From assembly GCA_017615375.1 (NCBI GenBank), contig JAGAAH010000071.1, positions 1-6,333 on the forward strand: a stretch of DNA of 6,333 bases. The letters run 5' to 3'. The position numbers and the translations under genes were made by a program. This document shows, piece by piece, positions 5,634 through 6,333 of this stretch. How positions within the stretch are numbered: position 1 is the stretch's first letter; each line of letters starts with the position of its first letter. The notes beneath the pieces are model-generated. The model was not told the DNA's origin. It did no database searches and saw only the letters and a list, made by a program, of their open reading frames with translations. Origin of the DNA: Lachnospiraceae bacterium. Its GTDB lineage: Bacteria; Bacillota; Clostridia; Lachnospirales; Lachnospiraceae.

Positions 5634-6333
5634 TTATTCCTGCGTTGCTAACTGCAAGTCATATAATTTCTTGTATATTCCATTCTGCGCCAGTAACTCC
5701 TGGTGCGAACCGCATTCTTTAATCTCACCGTGGTCCATAACCATGATTCTGTCTGCATGCTGAATCGTAGATAATCTGTGTGCAACCATAATCGTGGTTC
5801 TGCCCTTCATAAGCTTCTCCAAGGCTTCCGTAATAAGACTCTCCGTCTCCGTATCGATATTGGCCGTTGCCTCATCAAGTACGAGAATCTTAGGGTCATA
5901 AGCAAGTGTTCTTGCAAATGAAAGAAGCTGACGCTGACCTGCCGAGAATGTAGCACCTCTCTCGGTTACAGGCTCATCGTACTTTCTCGGAAGCTTATCG
6001 ATAAAGTAATCCGCATTAACATACTTGGATGCCTCTATCATTTCCTCATCGCTTATGTTTTCATTTCTTAAAGTGATATTCTCTCTGATATCACCCGTAA
6101 AGATGAATACATCCTGCAATACCTGACCTATGTCGCCACGAAGTGTATCAAGATCGATATCCTTAATGTCCACGCCATCAATTAATATCTGACCCATCTG
6201 CACGTCATAGTATCTGCCCATAAGATTAAGGATTGATGTCTTACCGGCTCCCGTCGCACCTACAAATGCAACCTTCTCGCCCGGCTTAATCTTAAAGCTT
6301 ATATCCTTAAGCACATATTCGTCTTTCTCATAA
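5634..6333 (-). CDS. ABC exporter subunit, ATP-binding domain (N-terminal membrane domain outside window)
   Basis: The frame is open to the right edge, so only the last 232 residues are seen. Before the GTG at 6314 it reads YEKDEY, which continues the usual opening of an exporter nucleotide-binding domain, so the GTG is internal rather than a start. Counting from that valine: Walker A GATGAGKT (19-26), Q-loop Q67, signature FSAGQRQ (123-129), Walker B ILVLDE with catalytic E148, D-loop ANID (151-154) and H-loop H179 (AHRLST). The GQRQLLSFARTL and EATANIDTETE wording resembles the YheH/BmrD, LmrD or MdlB-like half of heterodimeric multidrug exporters. A glutamate after Walker B plus a non-canonical signature (FSAGQ rather than LSGGQ) fits the catalytically competent half. 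The substrate cannot be told. The partner gene would be expected just beyond the right edge. pepF follows 31 bases downstream. Confidence 0.92.
   Translation of the reverse strand, partial: YEKDEYVLKDISFKIKPGEKVAFVGATGAGKTSILNLMGRYYDVQMGQILIDGVDIKDIDLDTLRGDIGQVLQDVFIFTGDIRENITLRNENISDEEMIEASKYVNADYFIDKLPRKYDEPVTERGATFSAGQRQLLSFARTLAYDPKILVLDEATANIDTETESLITEALEKLMKGRTTIMVAHRLSTIQHADRIMVMDHGEIKECGSHQELLAQNGIYKKLYDLQLATQE

Noticed and set aside
5622..5634. Imperfect palindrome ATGATTAATACAT between the exporter gene and pepF
   Set aside because: The arms are very short and A/T-rich, and no promoter element accompanies it; it is not distinguishable from chance.
6312..6314. GTG at 6314 as the start of the ABC gene
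   Set aside because: The frame stays open to the window edge, and the preceding codons (YEKDEY) fit the conserved start of the nucleotide-binding domain. No Shine-Dalgarno precedes it.

Overview
The window looks like an ordinary piece of a low-to-mid-GC Firmicutes chromosome. The most likely source is a Clostridia member, probably Lachnospiraceae. That assignment is an inference from the A/T-rich spacers, strong AGGAGG-type ribosome binding sites, the separate ftcD and fchA genes, and the single-operon serC-serA pair. Every gene I can support lies on the minus strand, so transcription runs from high to low coordinates. I see no mobile element, CRISPR array, tRNA, rRNA or recognisable riboswitch.

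From right to left there are three transcription blocks. (1) Positions 3797-6333: the C-terminal ATP-binding part of an ABC exporter subunit, cut by the right edge, followed 31 bases later by pepF (oligoendopeptidase F, M3 metallopeptidase). A strong hairpin ends this block at 3758-3784. (2) Positions 1354-3731: a good sigma-A-type promoter (TTGCTT, 17-base spacer, TATAAT) drives serC (phosphoserine aminotransferase) and serA (3-phosphoglycerate dehydrogenase). The two overlap by one base in TAATG and end at a hairpin terminator. Together they carry out the first two steps of serine synthesis from 3-phosphoglycerate; serB is not in the window. (3) Positions 1-1355: a weaker promoter candidate precedes ftcD (glutamate formimidoyltransferase) and, 30 bases further on, fchA (formimidoyl-THF cyclodeaminase), which runs off the left edge. 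These two move the formimino group of formiminoglutamate to tetrahydrofolate and convert it to 5,10-methenyl-THF plus ammonia. Blocks 2 and 3 are both linked to one-carbon metabolism, since serine is the main donor of one-carbon units, but nothing shows they are co-regulated.

There is no gene-free stretch longer than 300 bases; the longest spacer is 3619-3796. I found no convincing undescribed system. The points most worth checking are a degenerate, shortened ACT-like C-terminus in SerA with a CPKC motif, a 26-base inverted repeat over the serC -35 element, a perfect dyad over the ftcD -10, and overlapping alternative hairpins at the serA terminator.
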